Source: a virus. Taken from it: a stretch of DNA of 64,000 nt. The stretch spans positions 1-64,000 of the IMG/VR virus record IMGVR_UViG_3300021425_000025. One strand, given 5' to 3'. Within the stretch, counting starts at the first letter, position 1. Each line of letters begins with the position of its first letter. Below the pieces are notes generated by a model. The model was not told the origin of the DNA. It made no database searches and was given only the letters and a program-made list of their open reading frames with translations. Below are positions 51,601 to 61,500 of this stretch, in pieces. Both the position numbers and the translations under genes were made by a program.

Positions 51601-53352
51601 ATTATAGTTGGTACCTAGTAGTATATCCCAGTATGCTGCATCAATAATTAAGCCTGTATCTCTACGACACTTTTCTTCAGCATATGCACCTGGATATTTT
51701 TGATCTAAATAGATCAAAGAGTTTTGTTTAATCGCTGCGGTTTCAGTGCGTATTGTAGTTCTATCTGTAGCACCAGGATCTTCGTTAACACCTGCTACAT
51801 AAGAAGGATTTGTAATTGTTACAGGATAATTAACGTTATCTTGGTATGTTCTTTCGTTAAATTCAGCTAAAAGTGTATTAAGTGTTGCTGCTTCTGTTGC
51901 ACTACCGTTAGCTGCGTCAGTAACTTGTGCTACTGATGTTTGACTTGGTGCTGAAATTGTATTACTTTGAATAACATCATCAATATATGTTTGAAGATGT
52001 GTAATTGACTCTCTAAACTGTGCTTCTGCACCAACAATATTATCATCGCCAGTAATCATCCAGTCAGCTTTATCTATAGTTGCAGTATTACCGCTATAGT
52101 ATAAGTCATAGCTCATTGCATCAATCAAGTCTCTATAAAAGTCTCTCCAAACTTCTTGATTATATGTTAAACCGTCTTGGAATGGAGAATTACCTGCTGT
52201 AATCTCTGCTTCAATCCATGCAATCTGTTCTGCTGCAATAAATTCTTTGTTTCTTCTTAGAAGATCAACACCTTGTGTAAGTGTAATAATTGATGTTGGA
52301 TTTGGAGTATAATAGAGTTCAGTCATTACAACTGGATCTAACAATTCTTTCCAAATTATGCTAACAATATCATCCCATAGCCCACTAATATAGTCAAGGC
52401 TTGCAGCATTTAGTGGTGTTACAAGTTCTATTCTAGTTAGAACATAGATAATAAAATCAATATACTTTGCTTTTTGTCCGTCTGTTGGAAGTGCAGAGTA
52501 TTTTTCGCCTAGTTCTAGCGCAAGTACTGTAGATTTATAGTTTGTTTGGAATACAAGATCATCTGTTACTGCATCAATTAGTCTTTCTGCATCATTGCCA
52601 AAGTCTGTTTGATCGAATGTTGGAAAGAAGTTAACAAAGTTTGCTTCAATAAATGCAATCGCTTCTTCTTTAATATATGGCTTGTTGTCACGCAATAACT
52701 TCTTAGCGTTGAAGAATTCTCTACCTGGATCAACTTTCGGACGGTAAGATAAATCTGCCGCAATTTGTGTAGCTCTTGTGATAGACTTAACTGGTTGGCT
52801 AGTACCATCGTTTTCGTCATCACCATATTTGTCCGATACATATACTCGGTTGCCGCCAAATGCATCTGGTCTGCCCCAGAATGTATTGCCTGCTCCGTCT
52901 GTTGATAGTACCGCAGGATCGATTGAATCTTCGGGTGGAAGTTTAATAATATAGCTAAAGTTAACATCGTCGGGTGCTTGTATACCCACGTACTTGTTAT
53001 TGTCTGCATCATTAAAGAATAAAGTTTCTGCTGCATTTACAGTAATTGGTCCGTTAAATTCAGTACCGTCTGCTTCAATAACAACTTTTGGTGCACCGTC
53101 AACACTTGCAGTAACACTTGCTTTTGTACTGTCTTGATTGTCAACGATTGTTAATGAAGTATCTCCTTGGAAAATACTTGATGATGCAAAATCTGGATCG
53201 ACTGCTTGTAACGCAACAATTTCACCGTTATCTTTTTTAGTGAAAATCTTACCATCTGCTGTGTTAATTGCAATTTGACCTGGTTCGATCTGTGAATCCG
53301 TAGGTACTCTTCCTGGTACACTACTTCTAATGTGTTTTAATTTGCTAGCCAT
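42640..53352 (-). CDS. Giant fibre protein with eleven helical repeats in a beta-helix
   Basis: A 3570-residue protein. The N-terminus is fibre-like (RVPTDSQIEPGQIAINT), followed by a pectate-lyase-like start GNRVYVSDKYGDDENDGTSQPV at about 167-188. About 1,700 residues (roughly 52.7-47.6 kb) are then inserted before the beta-helix resumes at DFYINNPIIVPDFVTIVGDS. The insert holds eleven modules with consensus C-x-R-D-x-G-x-I-[IV]-D-A-x-x-Y-D-I-x-x-G-x-N. A Gly/Thr/Pro hinge lies near 50.84-51.01 kb. The C-terminal domain (PLMTEYKY end, with VINHPTKPGYKLSYGSLESP) is a type common at fibre ends. Strong Shine-Dalgarno AGGAAG. Confidence 0.85.
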   Translation of the reverse strand: MASKLKHIRSSVPGRVPTDSQIEPGQIAINTADGKIFTKKDNGEIVALQAVDPDFASSSIFQGDTSLTIVDNQDSTKASVTASVDGAPKVVIEADGTEFNGPITVNAAETLFFNDADNNKYVGIQAPDDVNFSYIIKLPPEDSIDPAVLSTDGAGNTFWGRPDAFGGNRVYVSDKYGDDENDGTSQPVKSITRATQIAADLSYRPKVDPGREFFNAKKLLRDNKPYIKEEAIAFIEANFVNFFPTFDQTDFGNDAERLIDAVTDDLVFQTNYKSTVLALELGEKYSALPTDGQKAKYIDFIIYVLTRIELVTPLNAASLDYISGLWDDIVSIIWKELLDPVVMTELYYTPNPTSIITLTQGVDLLRRNKEFIAAEQIAWIEAEITAGNSPFQDGLTYNQEVWRDFYRDLIDAMSYDLYYSGNTATIDKADWMITGDDNIVGAEAQFRESITHLQTYIDDVIQSNTISAPSQTSVAQVTDAANGSATEAATLNTLLAEFNERTYQDNVNYPVTITNPSYVAGVNEDPGATDRTTIRTETAAIKQNSLIYLDQKYPGAYAEEKCRRDTGLIIDAAYWDILLGTNYNQVTAGLAYTRGTSEYLNNYQNIQTVESLKHAKGLASTLTSTDALAQFRNDEAWDEVIYIIENGETEDGSTRPMQYPAPVGVVPEKVEAKDIIQDKRILIQNRAISWLTLNYPDLVYDSAKCRRDVGYVLDALCYDIVYGGNSATHYNASMYYENAVNQLPPNQRVITSLLYAELKVWVEGAISGTDFQEPTNEQGEPINPDPTTGTGPTGTPTGTGTGGGTTPGTGTGGGGTPTAAPPTGGTTGTEPTGAPPEELDPDLIAAYEAMQDLIDIIINVIDQGTSALPNVIDPDITWVAGTIQTAATALVNDTANIQQSVIEYIENNFTGYEYDTTDFTNKFGNFVEAAALDVALGTNYNAIAVAKGYNIVSDPVKYVDQLREFILAIGDLKTRALALTNVADFVAATNSVTATFDEIIDILQNGDSAASALTFTTPTGADANLEYAKDQIQVNRAFLVEEMIAWLGVNYSTLRYKPRITREHAGRVIDALSYDILYGGNTATRYAAGAYFFGENLLSGTEVTATQAAYNRLQSVIGQVVQGIAVSASTGNTEVQDTVTYNGADATTAAAVQTLVQVIEDTISDGDLTNLPAAVDPAITWAVQDLQDASSDLTSNESAIITETLFYLNTITFDYNRDTCKRDVGLIVDAVAYDIVLGGNQKSVEGGLSYLTIAKVMKQQLFQTLKAIEFTRDLCVEGILNNVQFVPSYTNVAPFQKVYGNLTTTSAQATVRERFDELLLVLTRPAKVEPDLVGVSTKISTYNALQDAKEVIQTATTRFIKGTFSGFIYNVATCERDIGLIIDAVCYDLITGSYFASTVAGRSYARGTASVVNADQKDETIAAFGYAKNLSLDYTDTIEQAEVALLWDIVIDLISTGVTDKGNIWLGFEYDSVKCERDTEYLVDAVRLDAIFNSNYRSIASAKRYLQGDASVVQESQKPQTIAAFGQAKTLTAAELSDATLISRSDALWDEIIDVIQNGDSAADAYSYPTPTGGSGNASDAGYLNAAAQLVANRTFIQKEITAWIAGQVGAQQPPFAADFSYDVDKCERDVGLIVDALVYDITYGGNLQTYDAAASYFVGAVSQLGSGEKEETVAAYGRLKTVVEEVIIETAVVVSPGNLETQDTAGTAGSAAAGTQAATLVQQIVDTIDNDGTLPVRSEPDISWTSATFQSEYAALGTTGQQTVSSGVTTWIDNNIANAFPSNNYTPIDAATSVTAFQTNKDTYIAAVTSYISTNYPTLTYDVATCERDTGFLIDAICHDVMYNGNVQSYIAADAYYSFGVLQLGSVAEKEATVESYRYLRNLMIADSTGADTETKITSLFDDVFVIINEGDIPDIVEARFDIIPITVSISAGDFYINNPIIVPDFVTIVGDSIRSVVIRPLNSGKDMFRTRNGTYIFGVTFKDALDENNIPTYTFDWAVAFDDPADTSVDRTEYFGIGNTKPIITTSPYIQNCSIISFLGANGALVDGSKIQSPNIPGILEEVETPVSFGDGIPEQGKSMVSNAFTTLSFGGTGWLVINDAYAQIVSCFQIFMLNGSYCQSGGYLSITNSASNFGLYALRASGFSQNAFLFDRGFIVASGFDGGNTFTSIGTGRSPVEQFVIRVRDIDDNTDITADYKQATSEVTFDAATSIDIDTNIITIVDHGFTNNQSVYYNSNGNENILGLFDQGQYYVNVIDTDTFYLYQDNSLSFIVDLQAAGIGTHSFTLNAEEFIVEEIKSEHNNYQILVLTDGQGLNANSFTTGDALLGDTSGFENTAFVYDWDHLTRTLIVSNEGTNVGAEDPITVRFETTSTITQIAGALQAPAITIDTVENTTQYWTATFTIDSTVPDNVIQNPSQAVGNKISFHRPSIVNSSSHTWEYSGSGIDYNALPQNGGDSRGTDFEQYSELPGRVYASGTNELGDFKVGSFIVAENKSGEITFNATVTVSELAVLRLSLTDVEIEEFSTDVGLGDNEIGGAKNERISTQLAVRSFIANRLGNVLDKNVSSNAVPGAVVQLNSAGQINADLLPPARGITTYNVNEWEGRLRLSDRVPPIEVIAGDNASETYDQVIISLNNNITANKGDEITQVGNSGAFGYLQETVIANTVITLADTTGTFNTTGEIEVNGSAQTGIIPSTVNPTQEIVDNYFMKSDTISQYLILEGGITYDFTGITEVIGANAGAQGDITAGPTYGNIASLNYATFNAGSGYTPGTGTQTYKDVPLTGGTGTGAVADITVTTGVVESVQLTASGVNYTAGDTLSAAPSNIGGTGTNFSINVATVQTRLFIDLTGGFLKFSANEGSPDYIQDANATVKTIADLTATTNVIFNGSDIGAGGDVDYLNSEFEITGHGLVSGEAVKYSRNGNPVVGNLVDGTTYFVKVLDVDTFELYANYAFTAGSQILLGGSTSGNHVFIHDTVAIDSNVFNVPAHTFQTGDIIRLSATDAPEGLLDETTYFVGSVTTNTFTLHEGGGDALASTNGVTINPIDVTDTGTGAATFTLQNVAIVGTVNTSSTDILNWGILASSSFDASAIVSGVIDPSRLAPEGTATDQSFLRLLNGNSAWVLAVQNVRPVVDSPISVTGDFFTDPDDGFNKYYAELALDVARADDGSGDTNYTNLGVIGTNKLQFTTTNGQVSIKSGVIDAGFLGGQAGNYYTNPANLSSSVPTNKGGTGLASYTAGDLIYSGATDSLTNLAIGPNNSVLFSDGSVPQWTTSPTFGGALTIGGITAINSTSAATSSTTGALRVAGGLGLGGDMYQTGTLNTETLNVINTDPSNNIAMKVRSSLQFQAVDGIQQITARMDQVVGGLRFDGAAGQLLTITDTLVGTVFSVNNDTKTLLEGNDTNELIAVPSSNSYLLVGQTSNDGVSRLQVTGASVFTGNVTIAGTLNATAKNFVINHPTKPGYKLSYGSLESPYHGVRLTGEATVVNGTAIVELPEYIGALCREEGATVHLTNVKHGQVLWVEEVEVANNRFEVRTDNVDGEFKFFWDFTAVRKDVPPLMTEYKY
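50838..51010 (-). repeat. Low-complexity Gly/Thr/Pro hinge in the giant fibre gene
   Basis: About 57 codons almost entirely Gly, Thr, Pro and a few Ala, with tandem GTG-TG-like motifs at DNA and protein level. It sits between the fourth and fifth helical modules and should act as a flexible linker. Confidence 0.7.
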
Positions 53353-53405
53353 TTATTTTCTTCCTATATAGGTAAAGGGTTGAAACACTTGTCTTCCCTT
53401 ATTTT

Positions 53406-53421
53406 TAGCATATATATGCTA
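53406..53421 (-). promoter_or_regulatory. 5'-terminal hairpin of the giant fibre mRNA
   Basis: A perfect 16-bp palindrome TAGCATATATATGCTA starting at about +2 of the transcript predicted from the late box at 53428-53435. Might protect the mRNA 5' end. Confidence 0.4.
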
Positions 53422-53427
53422 TATTTT

Positions 53428-53435
53428 TATTTATC
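53428..53435 (-). promoter_or_regulatory. Late box GATAAATA of the giant fibre gene
   Basis: Predicted +1 at about 53422, giving a 70-nt leader that begins with a palindromic hairpin and ends in an AGGAAG ribosome binding site. Confidence 0.6.
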
Positions 53436-53436
53436 C

Positions 53437-54813
53437 TTAAAAGGTTCCTTCGTCGATTACATCGGTCCAAACTGGAACATTATTTTCATCTGTTGTTAAA
53501 ACTCCGTAACTTGTAGTAGCATTGAAACCTGGATTTGAAACACCGGTATTTCCTAATGCGCCTGTATCATTACCGTATACAATACTGTTTGCTGGTATAG
53601 TTGTTAAACCAGTACCACCATATTGTGGCATAAGTTGATTGCCTAGTTCTAAGTCGCCGTCTACAATTACAGTTGTTCTAAATGTTGTTTCACCGTTAAC
53701 ATCACCAATAGTAATAGTTGATGCTGCACCAAATGCATTAATAACTGTTGCATTAGTGTTAATAATATCTACAGTACCAATTGCAGAAGTAGTTAAAGCA
53801 TTTTCTATTCTAATATTGTTAGAATAAATGTGATTCCATTGCTTAGTTGTGCTACCTAAATCATATGTATTATTAGCATCTGGTACTAAGTTAGAAGTAA
53901 AGTCTGCAATAACTTCGACAGTGTCAACATCTTGGTCACCAATCCTTAGATTGCCGCCTAGTGTAATATCGCCTGTAACATCTAAGTTACCTGTTACATT
54001 TGTATTAGCTTCTAAATTAATAGCTCCTGTACCGCTTGTGCGTACATCAAGATCGGAGTTTGAATTAATAGTTTCAAGTACATTACCGATGATTTGTATA
54101 TCACCGTTTTCGATTGCTTCTGTACCACCTAAGTCAAAACCACCAAGTGCTGATATTTTACCGTCTGCATTAACACTAAGTTGAGTTGTACCAAGATAAA
54201 TTGTGCTGCCACTTAGATAAAGATCGCGCCATTTATTAACTGCACTACCAAGATCGTATGTTTCATCAGCGTCAGGGATAAGGTCTACGCCAATTGTGTC
54301 ACCGTCTTGAAGTCCTAGTGAACCTGTTAAACGTCTCCAGTCTAACGGGGAAACATCTGGATCTGCTCCGATATTATCTCTTAGTGCAATGTAAAGTCTA
54401 TCACTTTGTACTACAAGTTCGTTTGCTTGATATTGGATTCCTGCACCCCAGGTATCTCTCCAGTTTAAACCTGCAACTAAAATTTCCCAGTTTGCACCGT
54501 CATTTTCAAAAGTAGTAGGATCTGCAGTATGTCCTGTATTACAGTAATAAACTGTAACGCCGTAACGAACAACGTTTCCGACTTTGTAGTAAGTACCACC
54601 TACCCATTCAGAGGCCCATTCGAAGCCTCCCGCCATTATTTCCCAACTGCCTAGATCTCGATCGGCATAAAAATTTGACTGAGCTGTGTGTCCTGCTTTA
54701 CATACGTATGATGTACCACCATAGCGTACAACATCATCTCTGAGGTATGCAGTGCCGGTAACCCACTCTCCTTTCCATACAAATCGTAATCTACCTAGAT
54801 TAAATTCTGCCAT
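53437..54813 (-). CDS. Fibre protein with N-terminal CBM5/12-like repeats
   Basis: A 458-residue protein. Three N-terminal repeats of about 45 residues (W-x-TGTAYLRDDVVRYGGTSYVCKAGHTA; YYKVGNVVRYGVTVYYCNTGHTA; IQYQANELVVQSDRLYIAL) resemble carbohydrate-binding modules of families 5/12. The rest carries the DADETYDLGSAVNKWRDLYLSG and TSNSDL/LDVRTSGTG phrases shared with the 2510-residue protein. Probably a trimeric fibre element. AAGGAAAA precedes the ATG. Confidence 0.75.
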   Translation of the reverse strand: MAEFNLGRLRFVWKGEWVTGTAYLRDDVVRYGGTSYVCKAGHTAQSNFYADRDLGSWEIMAGGFEWASEWVGGTYYKVGNVVRYGVTVYYCNTGHTADPTTFENDGANWEILVAGLNWRDTWGAGIQYQANELVVQSDRLYIALRDNIGADPDVSPLDWRRLTGSLGLQDGDTIGVDLIPDADETYDLGSAVNKWRDLYLSGSTIYLGTTQLSVNADGKISALGGFDLGGTEAIENGDIQIIGNVLETINSNSDLDVRTSGTGAINLEANTNVTGNLDVTGDITLGGNLRIGDQDVDTVEVIADFTSNLVPDANNTYDLGSTTKQWNHIYSNNIRIENALTTSAIGTVDIINTNATVINAFGAASTITIGDVNGETTFRTTVIVDGDLELGNQLMPQYGGTGLTTIPANSIVYGNDTGALGNTGVSNPGFNATTSYGVLTTDENNVPVWTDVIDEGTF

Positions 54814-54850
54814 TTTTCCTTATCCTTTAATTCAGCACATGCTTTGCATG

Positions 54851-54858
54851 TATTTATC
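54851..54858 (-). promoter_or_regulatory. Late box GATAAATA of the 53437-54813 gene
   Basis: Predicted +1 at 54845, giving a leader of about 32 nt. A CATGC-AAA-GCATG inverted repeat spans the predicted start site. Confidence 0.6.
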
Positions 54859-54868
54859 TTTTTCTATC

Positions 54869-55231
54869 TTAACCCAACGGATCAATTTTTAATATGAACT
54901 CCCCGTCGGCATTAACTTCATAGTCAATGTTTTTAGAGTCCCATCTATACTGCTGATATCTCATATTTTCAATATCAGGATCGTCTTCTTTGTTCGGTAG
55001 TCTTTTATCAAAAAAATCTACTCCAAATTCAAAATTTTCAAAGTCCTTTGTACTATCAGGACCTGATTCGTTTATACGAATTTCTGCTGTCTTGTCCAGT
55101 ACCATATCAATTTTTGTCAAATATAAAAACTGATCTTCATCTATTCTTAGTGCATAAAAATACCTAGAGCCGTTATATTGATCATAGATTATATCTGGAC
55201 TGTTTCCTAAATAATAATTTCCGCTACTCAT
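54869..55231 (-). CDS. Structural-region hypothetical protein
   Basis: A 120-residue acidic protein (SSGNYYLGNSPDIIYDQYNGSRYFYALRIDEDQFLYLTKID) with no motif I recognise. Preceded by AAGGAGAAAAC and placed 11 nt from the next gene in the fibre operon. Possibly a small fibre connector or baseplate protein (context only). Confidence 0.65.
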   Translation of the reverse strand: MSSGNYYLGNSPDIIYDQYNGSRYFYALRIDEDQFLYLTKIDMVLDKTAEIRINESGPDSTKDFENFEFGVDFFDKRLPNKEDDPDIENMRYQQYRWDSKNIDYEVNADGEFILKIDPLG

Positions 55232-55242
55232 TTGTTTTCTCC

Positions 55243-55575
55243 TTATACAATCTCAACAAAGCTCATTAGTACGTCTACACTGTCATCTACACTAGACACT
55301 ACCATTAATTCATTACTAGCAGCAACAATTAGTTTTTCACCTCCATTAACTGCTCGTAAACTTCCCCCTGGAGGAATCATTACGTCTTTTAGGTAATACC
55401 CTGTTGTGCTTGTTTCGTCTGTTAACATTACGCTAACCATTACTGCTTTGTCAGCAAGTAAATTTGTAAGGCTGAGTCCAATTACAGTTGCTCTAGAATT
55501 GCCTGCTGTCTGAGCAATTTGTACAGGGGTTGTCCCAACCTGTGTTAATACTTTATTTTTAAATAATGTTGCCAT
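55243..55575 (-). CDS. Small structural protein
   Basis: A 110-residue protein, predicted as a compact beta-sandwich (TLFKNKVLTQVGTTPVQI, YYLKDVMIPPGGSLRAVNGGEKLIV). From memory, proteins of this size and style occur beside fibre genes in marine T4-like phages, but I cannot name one. AGGATAA precedes the ATG, six bases after the giant fibre gene. Confidence 0.65.
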   Translation of the reverse strand: MATLFKNKVLTQVGTTPVQIAQTAGNSRATVIGLSLTNLLADKAVMVSVMLTDETSTTGYYLKDVMIPPGGSLRAVNGGEKLIVAASNELMVVSSVDDSVDVLMSFVEIV

Positions 55576-55581
55576 TTTCTT

Positions 55582-58500
55582 TTATCCTAAACTTAATACA
55601 ATTTCTAGTGCTAAATCTTCTGCATCTGCTCTTGAAATACCACTTGCAGAACCTGCAACTGATACCCAGTTTTGTCCATCATATACTTCAACACGACTGT
55701 CTGTAGTGTTAAATCTTGTAACACCTGTTTGCGGTGTTGCTGGTCTTTCTACACTTGTTCCTACTGGAATTACAAATCCTTCTGCATCACCAAATTTAAG
55801 GTAGCCTGTACCAGTTTGCACAATTTCCATATTTGAAGCAGGTGCAGTATTAGTTATCGTACTTTCATTAATTGCAAAGTTTTCAAGAATAACACTGCCT
55901 GTTCCATTTGCTTGGAAACTCATATCAGTATTTGTATTTACTGCACTAATGCTAGTATTTTCAATTAAAATGTTATCTATTTCAATCCTTGGTGTGTTTA
56001 ATCCAGTACTGTCTAATGATGCTGCTAACGATCCGTTGGAATAGAATCTTATAACGCCATCGTTTGCACCAGGTGTTAATTCAGCAGTAATATAAGTGTC
56101 TCTATCGTCATCAAATACGCCACCTAAGCCACTCCAACTAGTGCCATCATATCCTTCGTAATCGCCTATGTCAGTATTAAATCTTACCATGCCTGCTACT
56201 GGTGTTGCAGGTCTGTCAGCAGTTGTACCTGCTGGTAAAACAATACTTTCTGTGCTATCAAAATTAACAATGTTTCCTGCACCTAAACTAATATCTAAGT
56301 CGTTGCCCGGTGCTACTGTTATCGTAGATTGATTGATTGAAATATCACCAAAATCAATTGACCCAGTACCACTTGCACGAAGTTCTAAGTTGCTATTACT
56401 ATTAGTTGTAGTAATATAATTGTCTTCAATTATGATATCACCTGTACTAAATGTATCACTAGATACTAAAGAATTTGAAGATATCAAACTATTTGTAAAC
56501 AATGTGCCTTCTACTGTTAGGTCTTGTAGAATTCTAACATTGTTATTTGGAACTAGTATTTCGCCTGTTCCATTAGCACCTAGTTCTAAATTTGCATTTG
56601 ATCTTGTAGTTGTAATAAAGTTATCATCAATTAATATTTCTTCAAATTGGAATGCTCCTTCGACATCAAAACTTCCACCTACATTAATATTACCATTAAT
56701 AGTTGTATTTCCAGTTTGTGTATAATCTCCGTTGTGTGTTAGTGTTCCGTTAACATTTAAATCATTTAAAGTAGTAGTTCCGAGAACAGTTAAGTCTTGA
56801 TCAAATTCTACATCAGCAAGTTGTACTCTAACAACGTTTCCTGGATTTGCTTGTAAAATAATATCGGAAATAGAAGTAACATAGTTTCCTACTAGTGTTA
56901 TAGTACCAGTACTGAATTGAGATGCTGATACAAATCCAGTGTTATTAATGGTGTTTGAATTAATAGTAGAAGTTGGTGCTAATATATCTCCAGTTACTGA
57001 TAAATCATTTTGATCAATAATAACTTCACCGCCTGGTTGCGGTCTTAATATAAGATCAGTATTTGTTACGGTTGGGTCTATAGATATCACGTTATTTGCA
57101 ACAACTATGTCATCTAGTGTTGAAGTTCCCTGAACATTTATGTTGCCATTAAATATAGCAGACCCTGTTACAGTATATGTGCCTGTTTGTTGTGTATTAC
57201 CTATGTGATTAATTAATCCAGTTGCAGTGATATCTCCAGTCGTAGTTGTACCAACAACAGTTAAATCGTTACTAATGTACACATCGCTGTTTGGTACAAA
57301 AATTCTGCCTGTGCCACTTGCACGTAGTTCTAAATCACTATTACTTTGAGTAGTTGTGATAGTATTAAAAATAAGAGAAATATCGCCAGTGCTAAACGAA
57401 GAACTTGAAATGCTTCCGGAGTTTACAATAGCACCACTATTAATTGTTCCACCAACTGTTAAATCATTAGTAATTTCAACATCGTTGTTTGGAATAAGAA
57501 CTACACCAGTGCCGTTTGCTCTTAGATCTAAATCACTATTACTTAAAGTAGTTGTAATAAAGTTATCGTCAATTAAAATATCTTCAAACTGTGCTTGCGA
57601 CAATGCTGTTAAATTACCGTCAATTGATAAATTTCCTGTTAAATCAAAATCACCAGTTTGTGATGTGCCGCCAATCTGAGTTAAAGTTCCAGTTATTGTA
57701 GTATCTTGTAAATCTGTATTTCCAGTAACTGTCAAATCATTTAATACTCTTAGATCCGAGTTTACTTGAATTATACCAACACCATTAGCTTCTAGTATTA
57801 AATTATCACCCGGATTAATTGTTTTAATAAGATCATTAATAATTCTAATGTTAGCAGTTTCAAAAGAACCTGACGTAATTAAACCTGCATTATTAATATT
57901 TTCAGTTGTAGTTGCTCCAAGAATTTCTAAGTTATTATTAATTAAAACATCATTAGTTGGTACTAAAACTACACCAGTACCTGCTGCACGTAACTCTAGG
58001 TCGCTGTTACTTGCAGTAGTTGTAATAAAGTTATCATTAATTAAAATATTTTCAAACTGCATTTCTGCATTGATTGAAAACAATCCATTAATAGTATAAT
58101 CACCATTAATTGTTGCATCACCAGTTTGGAAATAATTCCCTGTATGGGTAATTGTTCCGTTTATTACAGTATTATCAAGTGTAGTTAATCCGCTAACTGT
58201 TAAGTCATTTGTTATTGATACATTACTAGTTGGTATTACTACAGATCCAGTTCCACTTGCATCTAGTATGAGATCTGAATTACTTAAATTTGTTGATATA
58301 GTATTATTAAAAATAGCAATATCACCAGTACTGAAAAGATTAGCAGTAATAGACATACTATTAACATCTTGTGTTGTTAATGTTCCAGTTAAAATCTCAA
58401 CGTTTTGTAAAAATTCAACATCATTGCTTGGTACAATTACTTTACCTGTGCCGGCGGCACGTAGATCTAAATCGGCATTACTTGAAGTAGTTGTAATAAA

Positions 58501-61500
58501 ATTATCTTCAATTAATATTTCTTCTAATTGAACTGCTGATTGTACATCTAATATTCCGCTAATAGATAAATCACCAATAAGGTCGTAGTCACCAGTTTGA
58601 TTTGTGTTACCAATATGTGTTAATAGCCCATTAATATTTGTAGTTGATAACTGAGTTGTACCGTTTACTGTTAAATTATTATCAAATTGTACATTATTAG
58701 AATCAACTAGTATTGCGCCAGTTCCTGCTGCACGTAATTCTAAATTTGAATTAGAAGTTGTTGTTTCTATTACATTATCGAAAATATTAATATCGCCAGT
58801 TGTAAATAATGGAGATGTTATTGATGTAACTGCTATCAAGTTAGGCGTAGTAACTGTTCCGTTAACAGTTAGATTATTTTGTATTGTAACATCGTTATTT
58901 GGAACAATAACTTCACCAGTGCCTACTGCACGTAATTCTAAATCAGCGTTGGTTGTTGTAGTTGTAATATAATTGTCGTCTATTAAAATTTCTTCAAACT
59001 GTGCTGCTTGTGTAACGTCTAAAGTACCTGTTGTAGATATGTTACCAGTAACAGTTAAGTTGCCAGTTTGTGTAGTATCGCCTGCATGTGTAATTGTTCC
59101 TACAACAACAGTGTTTAATAAATCTGTATCGCCGCGGACTTCTAAACCAAGTTGCATTACTACGTCATTGTTAGCAACTATATTTCCTACACCTGCTGCT
59201 GCAAGTTCTAAGTTTGCGTTTGATGACGCTGTAGTAATTACATTATTAGTAATTGTAATATCACTAACGTTGTATGTAGTTGCATCTACTGTAGTTGTTA
59301 CATCAACTGTATCTGCATTAATTTGATTAGTAACACTTAAATCGTTTGTGATTGTAACATCGTTGTTTGGTATTAAAATAATACCAGTACCACTTGCTCG
59401 AAGCTCTAAATCACTGTTACTTACAGTAGTTGTAATATAATTGTCGTCAATTAAAATATTTTCAAATTGTACTTGCGACTGTATATTTGTTACTCCAGTT
59501 ACAGTTAAATCGCCTGTAATATCTGCATTGCCTACTTGTGTAACATTTCCGTTGTGTGTGATATCTCCATTTACAGTTAAGGCTTGTACATCTGTTGCAC
59601 CTGCTACTGTTAATGCTTGTCCAAGCACAACATTATTTGTATCAACGTGTATTTCGCCTGCACCATTTGCTCTTAATACTAAATCTGAGTTTGATAGTGT
59701 AGTTGTAATAGTATTATTATCAATTAAGATATCGCCAGTTGTAAATGTATCAGTTATAATATTATTATTAACAACTACGTCATGAGCAGATGTCAATCCA
59801 ATAACAGTTAGATTATTATTAATTATAACATCGTTGTTTGGTATTTGAATAAACCCAGTGCCATTTGCACGTAGTTCTAAATCACTGTTACTTAAAGTAG
59901 TAGTTACAACATTACCTTCAACTCTAATATCTTCAAACTGACCTGCACCGTCAACTGTTAAAGTTTCTGTTAGAGAAACATTGCCAGTAACATCAACATC
60001 GCCTGTTATATCAACTGCTCCGTTAACAGTTAGATCTGAATTAATTGTTAGATCTTGTACAGTTGTTGTACCTTGTACAACTAAATTGTTTGTTATTGTA
60101 ACATCGTTGTTAGGTACAATAACTTCTCCTGTGCCGTTTGCACGAAGTTCTAAATCTGCATTTGAGTCTATTGTTTGAATGTAGTTGTCATTGATTTCAA
60201 TGCTATCAATGTATAATCTATTAGCCCACAAATCTCTCCAACGTAAACTAGGGCTACCTAAATCATAGGTATCAGTTATATTTGGAAACATACCGCTATC
60301 AATGTTAGCAGTAAAACTAACTGAATCTGTGCTTTGATCACCTATTTGAATATTACCTGCAACAGTAACATCACCAACTACATCTAAATTACCAGTAATG
60401 TCTACATTATCTTGTAAATTAATTTGGCCGCTTGCTGCTGTAATGTTAGCGTCTCCTGATAATGTTTCAAGAGTGTTACCGCTTAAACGCCAATTACCTG
60501 TTTCAATTTTATCGCCTTTAATTAGTGTAGTATTTGTGCCGTCTGTAATTTCAATACCATTAGTTGTATCAATATTAAAACTTGCATTACTAAACTGAAT
60601 AGCACCATTTTCTTGGTCAATTACAAATAAATCGCCTACTCTAAAATCACCTTTATGGTCAACTGTTGAATAATAAATTTTTGCGTTATTAGTTTCTACA
60701 ATTTCGTTTGCTTGTATTACAGTGTTAGGATCGTTATCAACATCTTTACCGTTGCCTATGTATGCAACATTATGACCAATAGCATACATTATTACACCAG
60801 GACCGTCGCCTACTAAGCCTTCGTTGCCGTAAACACTGGCAGATCCAATCAAGCGTATTTCTGCACCAAAGTCTGAAAAGTCTACAAGTGAAATTCTTGT
60901 AGCGGTTGCTCCGCCACTAAATCTAACATCTTGTCCTGATACGCCATCATCAATAATATTAGTTGATCCGCTGATATCGTCAAAGTGTAACAGTAAAACT
61001 GTACCCGGTTGTTCTCCTAAAAACGGAGTAGTAGTAGGTGTAAAGTTTGCTGTATATTTGGCTTCACCTTTAACAACTCTTACCTCATCAATATTACCAT
61101 CTACAAAAGAAGTATCATTAAATCCTGCACCAATTCTTACGCCTGTTTCAACATATGTTGTATTATCAGTCCAAGTGCTACCTTCTTGTGTTCCGTCAAT
61201 AAAGAGTTTAGTATCTGTACCTTCTCTTGTTACAGCAACATGATACCAAGTACTTGTGGTAGGTGATGAAGTACCTGTGATTACTTCTGCACCATTTACA
61301 TAGTATGCAAAATTTCCTGAACCGTTAATGTAAATTACAGGAGCTGCTTGTGATGCTGTTGTTCTTTGATCATACAAGTTGCCTGCAACTGCATCAAAAT
61401 ACACAAACATTTCAATAGTAAAATCACCAGTGCCAAATTCAAAATCTTCTATGCTGGCCACTGTTATGTAGTCGCCAGTACCATCTAAAACTAAACTACC

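Noticed and set aside
48400-52700. CRISPR-like or direct DNA repeats in the giant fibre gene
   Set aside because: The periodicity is at protein level (about 155 residues) with diverged DNA; there are no short identical repeats with unique spacers.
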